DNA of 64,000 nucleotides from Cordilura impudica (taxonomy: Eukaryota > Arthropoda > Insecta > Diptera > Scathophagidae), in the NCBI GenBank assembly GCA_963682025.1, contig OY821518.1, forward strand, positions 28,728,882-28,792,881. Direction: 5' to 3'. Under the pieces are notes generated by a model. That model ran no database searches, was not told the origin of the DNA, and saw only the letters and a program-made list of their open reading frames with translations. Position 1 is the first letter of the stretch. Each line of letters opens with the position of its first letter. Below, piece after piece: positions 1 to 11,365 of the stretch. Position numbers and translations under genes: made by a program.

Positions 1-57
1 TAAATAGACCCTCCATTTGAAACCAATGTACCTCTTGTCACTTTAGGAAAAATATTA

Positions 58-790
58 ATAACAAAAAAGATAGCAAAAAAATTATAGTCGGTCTAGACCG
101 CCCATACGATACCCTATACCATACGCTGAGAGACTCAATCTATTAATCCAACTAATTAGATGCAGAAAATAGGCATGAAACAAATTAATTTTTTTGATAT
201 GAAAAAGTTCATATCGGATGCTATATTTATATAGGGACCGTAAATAGGACCGAAAAATGGACCGATCCTGACCATATTTGGTAAGGTCACATATTTTTGG
301 TAAAAACATATATATAAACCAAATTTAAGAAAAATCTGTTGAAAATTTTTGGTTCTTGATAGATTTAATTGAAGATCGGGAATAAGATCCATATAAGGGC
401 TACGACTAACTATTTTCCTATATGGTTTATTTTTGGACTGCTGATAAATGGATGTAATGAACGTACACAAATTCAATATGACAGAGATCTATATGATAGT
501 TTCGATTTTATTGCAATTTAAGTCGACCTCATTTGTATGGGAACTAGGTCTGAACACACACCAATTTCCACCAATTTCAAAAGCGTTTGTCCTATGGCCA
601 ATAGAAGCTTATATTATTATATTAAATTTCATTAAAATGTATTCATATTTGCGACCTGTAGTTTGACGGACGGACAGACCGACATCGCTAAATCGACTCA
701 GAATCAGTTTCTGAGTATAGTAAAAGATGGGTCTAGGTCAAATGTTTTTGGTAGTTACAAACATCAGTACAAAGTGATTACACCCTGACC
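58..790 (-). mobile_element. HINE/DINE-like element, copy 1, minus
   Basis: Reverse-oriented copy of the dominant repeat of this window. It opens with the terminal palindrome (AGTCGGTCTAGACCG) followed by the inverted GATACCCTATACCAT block, has the GACGGACGGACAG tract near 660-680, and ends in a degraded ATTACACCCTGACC in place of the usual ATACCCAAACCACATAGTGG. Short open frames in it are chance and recur in other copies at the same place. It is non-coding and diverged from the younger copies. Confidence 0.75.
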
Positions 791-990
791 AAAATCAAAA
801 CTTTTAAAATATGAAAATTTTATAATGGGGTTCAAATGATACAAATTTCGAATTAATTTAGTTTTCTGCCAATTTTGCGAGTAATTGCGTACTGAAGTTG
901 GGAAGTAACTAATTTTAATTTTTAAATTTATCAAGGTGTCCCTTAAGCTAATAATTCTTACTGCGAATAACTATACATTATACATCTATT

Positions 991-1580
991 TGGTCAGGGT
1001 GTAACGAGTCTGTGCTGATGCTTGTAAGTACGAAAAATATTTAACAAAGAGTGTCCGTCAGTCCGTCCGAAAGTCAATTCATCCACCGGTCTGTGTATCC
1101 ATGCTAATCTTTTAATCAAAGTACAGGACGCAAATGTAGATATATAGTATATAAGTTTTTATCGGATATAGCATTAACGCTCTTGAAATAAGTGAAAATC
1201 GGTGAATGTTTAGACCTAGTCCCCATACAATTCACCCCTAAGAGATCGAGTTAGATCTCGGTCAAATTTGGTTTATTTATGTTTATTACACCCGTTAGTA
1301 AGTAGTACAAAAATAAACCCCGTAGAACAATTCTTAGTCATAACCCCCATATAAAGCTGCTTCCCGATTTTAACTTAAATCTCTCAAAAAACAAAAATAT
1401 TGTGCAGATTTTTTGTCAAATTTCGCGTGTATGCGTTTTTGCAAAAATAAGTGTTTTTTACTAAATATGGTCAGAATCGGTCCATTTTCGACCAAGTCCT
1501 CATATAAATATAGCATCCGATATGAACTTTTCCATATCCAAAGGCCAAAAAAAATAATAACAATGCCTCTCAAATATGTC
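991..1580 (+). mobile_element. HINE/DINE-like element, copy 2, 3' truncated
   Basis: Plus-oriented copy starting at TGGTCAGGGTGTAACGAGTC, with the CCGTCAGTCCGTCC tract at about 1057-1070. It runs into copy 3 without its own 3' hairpin, so its 3' end was lost or replaced when copy 3 inserted or recombined here. Confidence 0.65.
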
Positions 1581-2215
1581 TCAGAATAACTTTCTAAGTC
1601 GATTTAGTGATGTTCATCTGCCCGTCCGCCCGTTCATTTGTAGGTTCATGTTAACCTTGTATTCAAACGACAGGTCGCAAATATGTATATATTATTATGA
1701 AATTTAGTATATGAGCTCCGGTCGTAGAAACAAACGCTGTTGAAATTGGTGAAAATAGGTTCATGTTCAGACCTAGTCCCCATACAAATTACTCCTATGA
1801 GATCTCCTTAAATTGTCATAACATCTAAATTATCATATAGATCTCAGTAGTCCAAAAATAAACCCTATAGTACAATTCTTAGTCATAGCCCCCATAGGAA
1901 GCTACAGCACGATCTTCCTTAAATCTATTAAAAAAACAAAAATATTGCACAGATTTTTCCCAAATTTGATTTGTAAATTATTTTTGCAAAAAATAAGTGT
2001 CTTAAATATGGTCAGGATCGGTCCAGTTTTCAACTTAGTTCCCATATAAATATAGCATCCGCTTTTAAATTTTTCACATCCGAAGGCAAAAAAATTAATG
2101 ACAATGCCACTCAAATTTGGTTTATGCTTATATGTATTAGTTGGATCTATGATATAGGGCCTCTCAAAACGAATGGTAGAGGGTGTCGTCTAAACTGACT
2201 ATAATTGTCTTACCA
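1581..2215 (+). mobile_element. HINE/DINE-like element, copy 3, 5' truncated
   Basis: Plus-oriented copy lacking the 5' hairpin. It starts near the GAGTCGATTTAGTGATGT-like block, has CCGTCCGCCCG at about 1620, and ends with a degraded GGTAGAGGGTGTCG, AAACTGACTATAATTGTCTTACC. Together with copy 2 it forms a head-to-tail composite. Confidence 0.65.
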
Positions 2216-2461
2216 CTTTTTTTAAATTGGTTTTGTGAAAATCAAAAAAGAATATGTTTCATAACCTCAATTTTTAGATAAAATTGATTAAAGCAACTCC
2301 CTACCGATCTCTTGAAAACAGCAAAAAATCTCAAAAACTTTTTTTTTACTTCTAGACTTCATGTTCCGCTTTAAAGAGTTGAACAATTAAAAGTGATTTG
2401 GTGAAAAGCCCTAGTTTTAACTTTTGTTGATTTTGTTTTATTGATGCCAAATTGCATAATT

Positions 2462-3264
2462 ATACCCTATACCACTATGTGGTTTGGGTATAATGACTTT
2501 GTGCTGCTGTTTGTAACAACAAAAAATATTTGACCTACACCCATCTTTAATTATACCGATCGAATCAGAATCACTATCTGATTTGATTTAACGATGTCCG
2601 TCCGTCCGTCCGTCCGTCCGTCTGTGTGTCCATGTAAAGCTTGTAATCAAACTGCAGGTCGCAAATATGAATATATTCTGCTGAAATTTGGTATATAAGC
2701 TTTTATCGGCCATGGGATGAACGCTGTTGAAATTGGTGAGAATCGGTCCATGTTCAGACCTAGCCCCCATACAAATGACCCCTATGAAATCAACATATAT
2801 TGCCATAAGATCCAAATTATCATACAAATCTTAGTCAAATTGGGTTTGTGTGTACATATTACATCCATTAATGAGTAGTCCAAAAATGATCCCTATTGGA
2901 CAACTCTTAGTCATAGGCCCCATATAGAGCTGCTTCCCGATCTTCACTTAAATCTATCAAAAAAACAAAAATATTGCACTGATTCTTCTCAAATTTTGTT
3001 TGTATATATTTTTGCAAAATACAAGAGACTTTACCAAACATGGTCAGGATCGGTCCATTTTTGGGCCTAGTCCCCATATAGATATAGCATCCGATATGAA
3101 CTTTTTCATCTCTGCATCCAAAAAAATTAATAAAAATCCCACTCAAATTTGGTTTATGCTTATTTTCTATATCCAGTTAGTTGGGCCTAAGAGATAGGTT
3201 CTCTAAACGCATGGTATAGGGTATCGTATAGTCGGTCTAGACCGACTATAATTTTCTTACTTGT
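2462..3264 (+). mobile_element. HINE/DINE-like element, copy 4, near full length
   Basis: Full architecture: 5' ATACCCTATACCACTATG with TGGTTTGGGTAT forming a subterminal hairpin, five GTCC units around 2597-2617, the inverted ATGGTATAGGGTATCGT near 3210, the 3' palindrome AGTCGGTCTAGACCGACT and the CTTACTTGT end. Subterminal inverted repeats plus a 3' hairpin and tetranucleotide tract are the established layout of Helentron-associated elements, DINE-1/INE-1 included. Assignment to that group is inference. Confidence 0.85.
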
Positions 3265-3277
3265 TCTGAATGTTTTT

Positions 3278-4063
3278 ATACCCTATACCACTATGTGGTT
3301 TGGGTATAATGACTTTGTGCTGCTGTTTGTAACTACCAAAAATATTTGACCTAGACCCATCTTTTATTATACCGATCGAATCAGAATCACTTTTTGAGTC
3401 GATTTAACAATGTCTGTCCGTCCGTCCGTCTGTGTGTCCATGTAAACCTTGTAATCAAACTACAGGTCGCAAATATGAATATATTCTGATGAACTTTGGT
3501 ATATAAGCTTTCATCGGCCATGGAATGAACGCTATTGAAATTAGTGAGAATCGGTCCATGTTCAGACCTAGCCCCCATACAAATGACCCCTATGAAATCG
3601 ACATAAATTGCCATAAGATCCAAATTGTTGTATAGATCTTAGTCAAATTGGGTTTGTATATGTTTATTACATCCATTAATGGGTAGTCCAAAAACGATTC
3701 CTGTGGGACAACTCTTAGTCATAGGCCCCATGTTGAGCTGCGTTCCAATCTTCACTTAAATCTATCAAAAAAAAAAATATTGCAGTGATTCTTCTCAAAT
3801 TTTGTTTGTATATATTTTTGCAAAATACTTTACCAAACATAGTCAGGATCGGTCCATTTTTGAGCCTAGTCCCCATATAGACATAGCATCCGATATGAAC
3901 TTTTTCATATCTGCAGCCAAAAAAATTACTAAAAATTCCACTCAAATTTGGTTTATGCTTATTTTCTATATCCAATTAGTTGGGCCTAAGGGCCAGGGTC
4001 TCTAAATACATGGTATAGGGTATCGTATAGTCGGTCTAGACCGACTATAATTTTCTTACTTGT
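3278..4063 (+). mobile_element. HINE/DINE-like element, copy 5, near full length
   Basis: Same architecture and orientation as copy 4, only about 13 bases downstream of it. (GTCC)n lies at about 3415-3430. Two full-length copies head-to-tail with a tiny spacer suggest insertion preference or tandem formation, as also seen at 50.8-52.4 kb. Confidence 0.85.
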
Positions 4064-5699
4064 TTTTAATGCTCTTTTTTGTGCCATAAAATATAATAAA
4101 TTTATTTTTTTTTAAATATCTTAAATACTGAAAACTTTTATGTGAATCCTGATTCAGCCAGAGAATCAAAGAGTTGTGATGTTTAATTGGGGTACTCACT
4201 CTTAAGCTAAACAATTTAGTCAATTTAACTACACAGTTGTTGGAACCGCAGAATATTATTATCTGAAATGATGACATTTTAGGAAAATCACTTTTTTATG
4301 ATTGACATACGACTATATAGAATTTTTAAGTGCATAAAATATTTGTATTTAAAAATTTTTATATTTTTTTATGATTAAATATGCATTATTAGTCGTTTTG
4401 GTAAAATTCTAAAACTAAAATAAAACATTTATTTTTGCTTTTCAAATGAGAAAAGTTTTAACTTTTTCTATTTCTGTAATTTCAAACGCATAACAAAAAG
4501 TTTTTCTTTTGAGTTTATGCAACCAAACTTTTGACTTTTATTCAAATACTTACCGTTACTGTAGGCAGCCTTAGAATCCCTGGCTTGAATTGTAGTCGTA
4601 GGTTTTTATTGCGTATTTCCGTTTGATGTCATCGCAAAAACATAACAATTGCAAAATAGTTGAACGAACGCAGTTTGTTAATGCAGTTTTCTTTTGATAC
4701 TCGTATTCAACCAGTCACAAAACTTTTCCAGTTTGAAATTTGAAATGTGTTGCCATCAAAAGCTAGAATTGTAGATTGTATGGAAATATATTTATATTAT
4801 TTAAACTACACCCAGGTTTTTTTTTCTTCTTTTTCGCTTATATAAATTGTTCTATTATTTTACATTATTGTAGTGTGGTATTTACTTAATGAATTGTTTG
4901 TTGTCGGGGCTATAGGTATTAGTTTATAATGTTTTGAGTTTTATTCTAATTTTTGTAGAAGTTATTGATTTGTGTAGAGTTGAAGTTTTTTTTTATTTTG
5001 TAATTTTTATTTCATAACAGGAAAACGGAAATGAGAAAACAAAATAGTTTTGCTATATATTTAAGTTAATTACATTTGTGTTTGTTAACGCACTACTTTA
5101 GTTTAGTTTTGAAATATATTACAATTTTTACTTTAGTAAATGGAGAAGTAATTCTAAAGGGACATGTTTAATTTTATATGCGTGTTTTAAATTCAATCAA
5201 TATTTTAAAAATATTTTTTGAAATTATGAAACTTTAAAATTTTTTTTTGTTATATTGCTGACTAATATTGCTAATGGGACAAAGTTTATGTTATAGCGTC
5301 AAAATTGTCAAAAAACACAATCTTTATACATTTTTACGCTCATCAGTAACTCTGAAATACTGAGCTTTGATTTTTTGATTCATTGATTTTTAATTCGATA
5401 AGGTAAAATAAATGGTTAATGAACTCTATAATAAAAATACCGCAACAAATTGTTCTCAGGGGGGTTTCTCTAACTTCTCAGCAACCCAATTTGCAAGTTC
5501 AATTTTCAGATTTTCATCTTATATTAACAACTTCAGTATTTAATTTTGTCATTAAAAACTGAGAGTATTTTAAATTATATTTATTGCTCTAGAAAACATT
5601 TTAAAGGTTACCGATATTAATTCATATATGCATTTTTTTTATTTACAAATTAACATTCTTTCTTTATATTTTCTTTTCTTCTTCTCTTTTTAATTACAG
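4064..5699. other. AT-rich non-coding stretch
   Basis: No supported gene. AT-rich single-copy-looking sequence with poly-T runs. Its last 60 bases are pyrimidine-rich and lead into the 3' splice site of the microexon at 5700. It is probably intronic host DNA upstream of the microexon. Confidence 0.5.
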
Positions 5700-5726
5700 A
5701 TGCCTATCGATCAAACCACCAGAGAG
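5700..5726 (+). CDS. dac: Candidate 27-bp microexon of dachshund
   Basis: A 27-base block framed by a strong 3' splice site (long T/C tract, TTTTTAATTACAG) and a 5' splice site (GAG then GTAAAAAT). At entry phase 2 it reads (x)-CLSIKPPE and leaves two bases, AG. Joined to the exon at 54282 these make AGT, giving ...PPE-S-SRPGRPPKR, which restores the SSRPGRPPKR of the DACH family. Nine codons keep the phase, so it could be skipped without a frameshift, as in alternative splicing. What is seen: the splice signals and the matching phase. Inference: that it belongs to dac and is joined over about 48.5 kb. I see no independent homology for its own residues. Confidence 0.45.
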
Positions 5727-6524
5727 GTAAAAATACTTAACTAAATACAACATATAAACATTAATTTTTTTTCATAAATATCAAAAAAAAAAAAAAAAAA
5801 TACTTAAGAGTTTTTAGAGCGAAAAATTTTGGCTAAAAATAATTGATAAAAACAAATACGGTTAATATAGAAAACGTTTGAAACGGAAGTAGCTTTTAAA
5901 TTGAGTAAGTATTGATAAACATACACATGTAGCAATTAAACAGGGCGTTGAGGTGTTGACATTTGATAAATAATTTCAGGAAGCACAGGATAATACACAA
6001 ATAATTAGAGCATGAAATATTGAAAAAGAGGAAAGGAAGTTGTAGGGGGGTTTTTTTAAAATGCAAATAATACAAATGTGAATTAAATTGAAAGTGCTTA
6101 AATGTAATTGGCTTGGTTAGAAAATGGTTTTAAAGTTACAATAGAAAATTATTTAAAGTTTAATAGTCACATTTTGGAAACAAAACGTTGTATATTAAAA
6201 ATTTAAATTTTTTAACACAAATTAGAATATTGCGAATTTTTTACTTTTATAAAATTTGCCCAAAATTTTAAAGTAAACACTTAGGTGCTTTCTTGAACTA
6301 GTCCTTTAATATTAGTGAAATGAATTTTAACGGCGTTGCCACATTCTTAATAATTTTGTATTTTTTAAATATTTCTAATCCGATTCGGACCAATTCGAGC
6401 GTTCATTAGTCCTTCAAAAATAAAGCTTTAGGCAAATGGATAAAAAAATCTGATTCCTCAATGATGGTACAAATTTAAGTAAGGAGTGAGATCGAAAAAA
6501 TCGTAGTTTAACCTCTTTTCAAAT
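5727..6524. other. Intronic AT-rich stretch
   Basis: No gene or named repeat seen. Starts with the donor site of the microexon and contains an A17-18 run near 5784-5800. Confidence 0.5.
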
Positions 6525-7565
6525 TCTTTCTTTTAACTCATACTCTCTGTCTGTCTGTCCGTCTGCTATGGGTGGACCCCATTCTCCCTTATCCAATTGA
6601 TCTGAAACTTGGCCCAGAATCTTGTCATGACTACGGATTAATTTTGGGGTAGTCACGCACAGTCACGCGCGGTCACTCACAGTCACGGAGTGATCTAAAT
6701 GTCATTGTCCCTCATCTGATCGATCTCAAACTTGGTCCATACACTTGCTGTGAAAAGAAGATTATTTTTGTCTTAGTCACGAGCTGCCACGCACGGTCAC
6801 GCAAAGTCACGGAGTGATTTAAATGTCATTTCCCCTCATCCGATCGATCTGAGGCTTGGTCCATATACTTGCTGCGAAAAAAGATTAACTTTGGCTTAGT
6901 CACGTACAGTCACGCATGGTCACGCACAGTCACGGAGTGGTCTAAATGTCATTTACCCTCATCCGATCGATCTGAGGCTTGGTCCATATACTTGCTGCAA
7001 AAAAAGATTCACTTTGGCTTAGTCAAGTACAGTCACGCATGGTCACGCACAGTCACGGAGTGATTTAAATGTCATTTCCCCTCATCCGATCGATCTGAGG
7101 CTGGGTCCACATACTTGCTGCGAAAAAAGATTAACTTTGGCTTAGTCACGCGCAGTCACGCATAGTCACGCACAGTGACGGAGTGATCTAAATGTCATTA
7201 CCCCTCATCCGATCGATCTCAAACTTGGTCCATACACTTGCTGTGAAAAAAGATTTACTTTGACTTAGTCACGCACAGTCACGTATAGTCACGCACAGTG
7301 ACGGAGTGATTTAAAACCCATTTTCCCTTATCCGATCGATCTAAAACTTGGTCGATAGACTTGCTGTCACGCATAGTCACGCACAGTAACAGATAGATTA
7401 AAACCCCACTTCCCCTCATTCGATGGATCTGAAACTTTCTCCATAGACTTGTTGTGGCCAAAAATTAATTTTACGAGAGTCACACACAGTCACGGGGATA
7501 TTCAAAACTCATATACATAAGGAATGAAAGAGTTTGAATAAAAACTTTTTTTTTATGGGTTAGAT
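6525..7565 (+). repeat. Element made of 122-bp tandem repeats, copy A
   Basis: About seven tandem units with period 120-124 bases. Each carries CCGATCGATCTGAGGCTTGG, then a CATANACTTGCTG segment, then clusters of AGTCACGCACAGTCACGGAG. The left edge has CTCTCTGTCTGTCTGTCCGT; the right edge is ACTCATATACATAAGG...GGTTAGATTATT. The same edges occur in inverted copy B at 10.7 kb and short copy C at 45.1 kb, so this is a dispersed element and not a simple local satellite. Open frames inside are period artefacts. Confidence 0.8.
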
Positions 7566-7609
7566 TATTTATTTAATTAAAATTATATTAAAACGTACTT
7601 AACAACTGA

Positions 7610-8227
7610 GAAAATTAAAGTCAGTCTAAACCGTCTATACGATACCCTATACCATGCGTTTAGGGACCCTATCCCTTAGGTCCAACTAATTAGATATAGA
7701 AAGTAAGCTTACACCAAATTTGAGTGCCATTGTTATTAATTTTTTTGTCTTTGGATATGAAAAAGTCCATATAAGTGAAAGGACCAATCTCGACCATATT
7801 TAGTGAGGTTGCTTCTTTTTTTGCAAAAAGATATACAAACCAAATTTGAAAAAATATTTTTGTTTTTTGATGCAATTAATTGAAGATCGGAAATCAGCTA
7901 CATATGTGGGCTATGACTAAGAATTGTTCTATAGGGTTTACTTTTGGACTACTGATAAATTTATGTAGTAAACATATACAAAACTAATTTGACCGAGATC
8001 TATATGGTGATTTGGATATTATGGCAATTTAGGTCGATTTCATAGGGGTTATTTTTTTAGTGACTAGGTCTGAACATGAACCGATTTTACCAATAACGAA
8101 GCCTCTATACCAACTTTCATCAAAATATATTCTTATTTGCGACTTGTAGTTTGATTACAAAGCTTGCATGGACAAACAGATAGACGGACGGACGGACGGA
8201 CGGACATCGCTAAATCGATTCAGAAAG
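7610..8227 (-). mobile_element. HINE/DINE-like element, copy 6, fused head-on to copy 7
   Basis: Minus-oriented copy with the 3' palindrome region (AGTCAGTCTAAACCG) at 7620, the GATACCCTATACCATGCG block, and four GGAC units near 8185-8205. It stops at CGATTCAGAAAGTGA and is abutted at 8228 by a plus-oriented copy starting in mid-element, so both lack their 5' hairpins. Confidence 0.8.
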
Positions 8228-8716
8228 TGACCTAGCCCCCATACAAATTACCCATATTAAATCGACATAAATTGCCATAAGATCCAAATTGTCATATAGA
8301 TCTTACTCAAATTGGGTTTGTATGCATTCATTTCATCCATTAATGAGTAGTCCAAAAATGTTCCCTTTGACCCCATATAGAGCTGCTTCCCGATCTTCAC
8401 TTAAATCTATTAAAAAACAAAAATATTGCACTGATTCTTTTCAAATTTTGTTTGTATATATTTTTGCAAAATACAAGAGACTTTACCAAACATGATCAGG
8501 ATCGGTCCATTTTTGGACCAAGTCCCTATATAGATATAGCATCCGATATGAACTTTTTCATATCTGCAGCCAAAAAAATTAATAAAAATCCCACTCAAAT
8601 TTGGTTTTTGCTTATTTTCTATGTCCAGTTATTTGGGCCTAAGAGATAGGGTCTCTAAACGCATGGTATAGGGTATCGTATAGTCGGTCTAGACCGACTA
8701 TAATTTTCTTACTTGT
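8228..8716 (+). mobile_element. HINE/DINE-like element, copy 7, 5' truncated
   Basis: Plus-oriented 3' half starting at CCTAGCCCCCATACAAATTA and ending with AGTCGGTCTAGACCGACT and CTTACTTGT. It carries the short-form diagnostic CCCTTTGACCCCATATAGAG, lacking the CAACTCTTAGTCATAGG segment of other copies. That places it with the copies at 24.9 and 48.6 kb in one subfamily. Confidence 0.8.
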
Positions 8717-8734
8717 TATAATTCTAATCATTAC

Positions 8735-9530
8735 GATCTTATGCACATTTTCTGGAAAACTTTCCATTGGGTATTTTATATTAGTTTCTGCCACTTTTTT
8801 TGGAACATGATCGTTTAAAATCTTCTACATTTTGATACACTTTTTTGGCAAACCCAATATCACTCCACTGGCCTAAGCTTCTGACAGATTGGAGGATTTG
8901 CCTCCCTTGCTACAAAAATCACGCTACATATTCTTCTTGTATCACTCAATATCTTTATTACCATAGTGACAGGATGCCAAATCGGGCCAAATATATACGA
9001 ACTCATTTTGATAATATATTAAATGAGACTTATTCATTCCTTTCAAATACACTTTTATACCAAATGACTTGCTTTTTTTTTGCTGCAACTGCATATTGCT
9101 GGCCATACCAGGAACTTTTTCGCCTGGTTTTGGGTCCTATACTTGTTTTCAACATTTCATATTGCGAAAAAATCTACCAGTACATTTCGTCATCCATTGC
9201 AGTAGGAGTATTTTTTATGAAACATAATTTAAAATTCCGTGCTTTGTTTTTTGCCTCTAAATTTTGTGCCGTGTTTTAATCTGAAACTTTTTGGACTTTT
9301 TAAACCCAGAACTGCATTGTTTTTAACCTTTTCGAATACTGAGCTAAACTTGCTGTTTTTCTACCGGATGTGATGGGAGCTGTTTTCAACATGCTTCCTA
9401 TTATTTTTTTTTGGCTTTAAAGACATCACGTGGAAATTTCTTTATGTTCTCTATCAATGCTCAAATTCTCCTGATTGTTGCTAATAATATTGTAAACAGT
9501 TTGACGGAATATCTTTGATTTTTGAACAAC
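8735..9530 (-). pseudogene. Degenerate Tc1/mariner-superfamily transposase
   Basis: Read on the minus strand across frameshifts and stops, the peptides follow the usual order of a Tc1/mariner transposase. An N-terminal helix-turn-helix-like segment (RQTVYNIISNNQENLSID) lies near 9490-9440. A KVQKVSD / NTAQNLEAKNKARN linker lies near 9300-9230, then MDDEMYW with the first catalytic acidic region near 9190, then YIWPDLASCHYGNKDI with the second near 8990, then ANPP and an RPVEW-like third acidic region near 8900-8870. I recognise the order and the WPDLASCHY and ANPP motifs from the family. Several stops and indels make it dead. The open frame on the opposite strand (8845-9279) is an antisense shadow. 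No TIRs were found. Confidence 0.75.
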
Positions 9531-10744
9531 TTTTTATAGAACCAATTTGGATTTTGTTGAAAATATTTAATAATTTTAGTACGCACTTATTTTCAACAAA
9601 CCAACAACAATTGAATATCATAATAACTAACATATATATTAAAGATAACCTGATAAAAAAAAATAATGCTTGCGAAAAAGGTGCAATCGTTAATCGATAT
9701 AAAAAATTGTGTTTTTCAAAAAGTAATAATGGTTAAAAATTTTTCTCAATTTAGAAATGATATTTTTTGTGTTAATAAATTATTTCATTATAGAACCCTT
9801 GCAAGATTTGAAATCAATTATCATGGCGCTAAAAAAATTTCGAATAGATAAAGTTCGAAACTAGTTTTATATAAAAATTATCTTTTTGTAAAATTAACCC
9901 ATTAATTTTTAGTCTAATAATTTTAATATAGCTAAACCAAGTTATAAAACGCGTTACCATGTTTCTTATTATTTAATTTTTTTCAAAAAGATGTGTTGAA
10001 CCAATTTTCTTTTACAGTTCGATTTTTCTTACAGAGACTTGAAATTTTTCTAACACCAAAACTTCACAGGGAGGCACTTCATTCATCAGGCTACCAAAAA
10101 AAGTTTTTTTTTTTAATTGAGGTACCACATATGGCTTTTAAGGTATTAAACCTTCTTTTTAGGACCATTTAAAAATTTAAAAAAATATCAAAAATTTAAA
10201 AATAATTTTGGGAATATGAAAATTTATTTCTTGTTATAGCAGACTCACCCACTCTTAAGTTTCTGAATATTCGACTAAATATGTCAAAAAACCATGAAAA
10301 TCAACAATTAGTAATTTATATATTATAAAAATTAATGATCGTTTTTTTCAAGCAATTGTACTGACAATTTTTCATATAAAAAGTGGAGTTATTAAATTCA
10401 AAAAGTAGTTCAGGCTGACAAAAATTCAATTCAAACAAAATTCAATTTGAAAAATTGAAAAATTTGAAAAATTTGAATTATTTCAGTAAAACTTATTATT
10501 TTATGTTCGAAAAAAGCAATAAAGTTAAAAAAAATTATAAATTTTTTTAAGCATATTCCGTATCTCAAAGTCAATTTTTTTCTTGTTTTGATGATGATAT
10601 TCGGCTGGAGGTTCGAAAAAGATTAATAAAAAACAATAAGTAACCCACTATCATCTTCAGGGATCTGAATCGAAAAAATATACAAAATGGCAATTTTTCT
10701 TCAAAATATAAACAAAATATTACATTTTAATTTGTTGAGAAACA
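9531..10744. other. AT-rich non-coding stretch
   Basis: No gene recognised. Homopolymer-rich sequence with AAATTTGAA-type low complexity near 10430-10490. It may contain more of the dead transposon upstream of 9530, but nothing can be aligned by eye. Confidence 0.4.
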
Positions 10745-11365
10745 AAAAATAATAATCTAACCTTTCTTTCTTTCCTCATGTATATGAGTTTTGAATCCCT
10801 CCGTGACTGTGCGTGACTTTGCCTAACTATTTTAAAATTAATCTTTGGTCACAACAAGTCTACGGGCAAAGTTTCAGATCGATCGGATGAGGGGAAATCG
10901 CTCTGTGACTGTGCGTGACTATGCGTGACTATATATACAGATCGAGCAGATGAGGGTAAGCGAGGTTTTAGTCTCTCTGTGACTGTGCGTGACTGTGCAT
11001 AACTATGTCGAAGTTAATCTTCCTTTGCAGCAAGTATATTGACCAAGTTTCAGCGTGATTGGATGAGGGTTAATCCGTTTAAAATCTTTCCGTGTGCGTC
11101 AAAATTAAATTTTTTTCACAGCAAGTGTATGGACGAAGTTTCAGATCGATCGGATGAGGGGAAATGACATTTAGATCCCTCTGCGACTGTGCGTGACTAT
11201 GCGTGACAGTGCGTGACTACCCAAAAAATATTCTGTAGTCACAGTAAGGCTATGGGCCAAGTTTCAGATCAATTGGATAAGGGGGAATGGGGTTGCCACA
11301 CGACAGGCAGACAGAGAGTGTGTGTTAAAAGAAAGAGTTTAATAAAAAATACAAAATACAAAAAT
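10745..11365 (-). repeat. Element made of 122-bp tandem repeats, copy B (inverted)
   Basis: Reverse complement of copy A. It begins with AATAATCTAACC and ATGTATATGAGTTTTGAATC and has about five units carrying CAGATCGATCGGATGAGGGG and GTGACTGTGCGTGACTATGC. It ends with ACAGGCAGACAGAGAGTG and GAAAGAGTTTAATAAAAA. Unit spacing is less regular than in copy A (about 64-122 bases), indicating unit loss. Confidence 0.8.

Noticed and set aside
3000..3197. Recurrent 60-90 codon frames such as those reading FINFFGCRYEKVHIGCYIYM or VICMGARSEHGPILTNF
   Set aside because: They occur at the same place in many HINE copies on both strands, carry frameshifts and stops in other copies, and have no start or domain logic. 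They reflect the shared sequence, not a protein.
6525..7565. CRISPR-like array
   Set aside because: The repeats are contiguous 122-bp units with no unique spacers, in a metazoan genome; there are no cas genes.
8845..9279. 144-codon plus-strand open frame
   Set aside because: It lies antisense to readable Tc1/mariner transposase motifs on the minus strand; its own peptide shows no domain.
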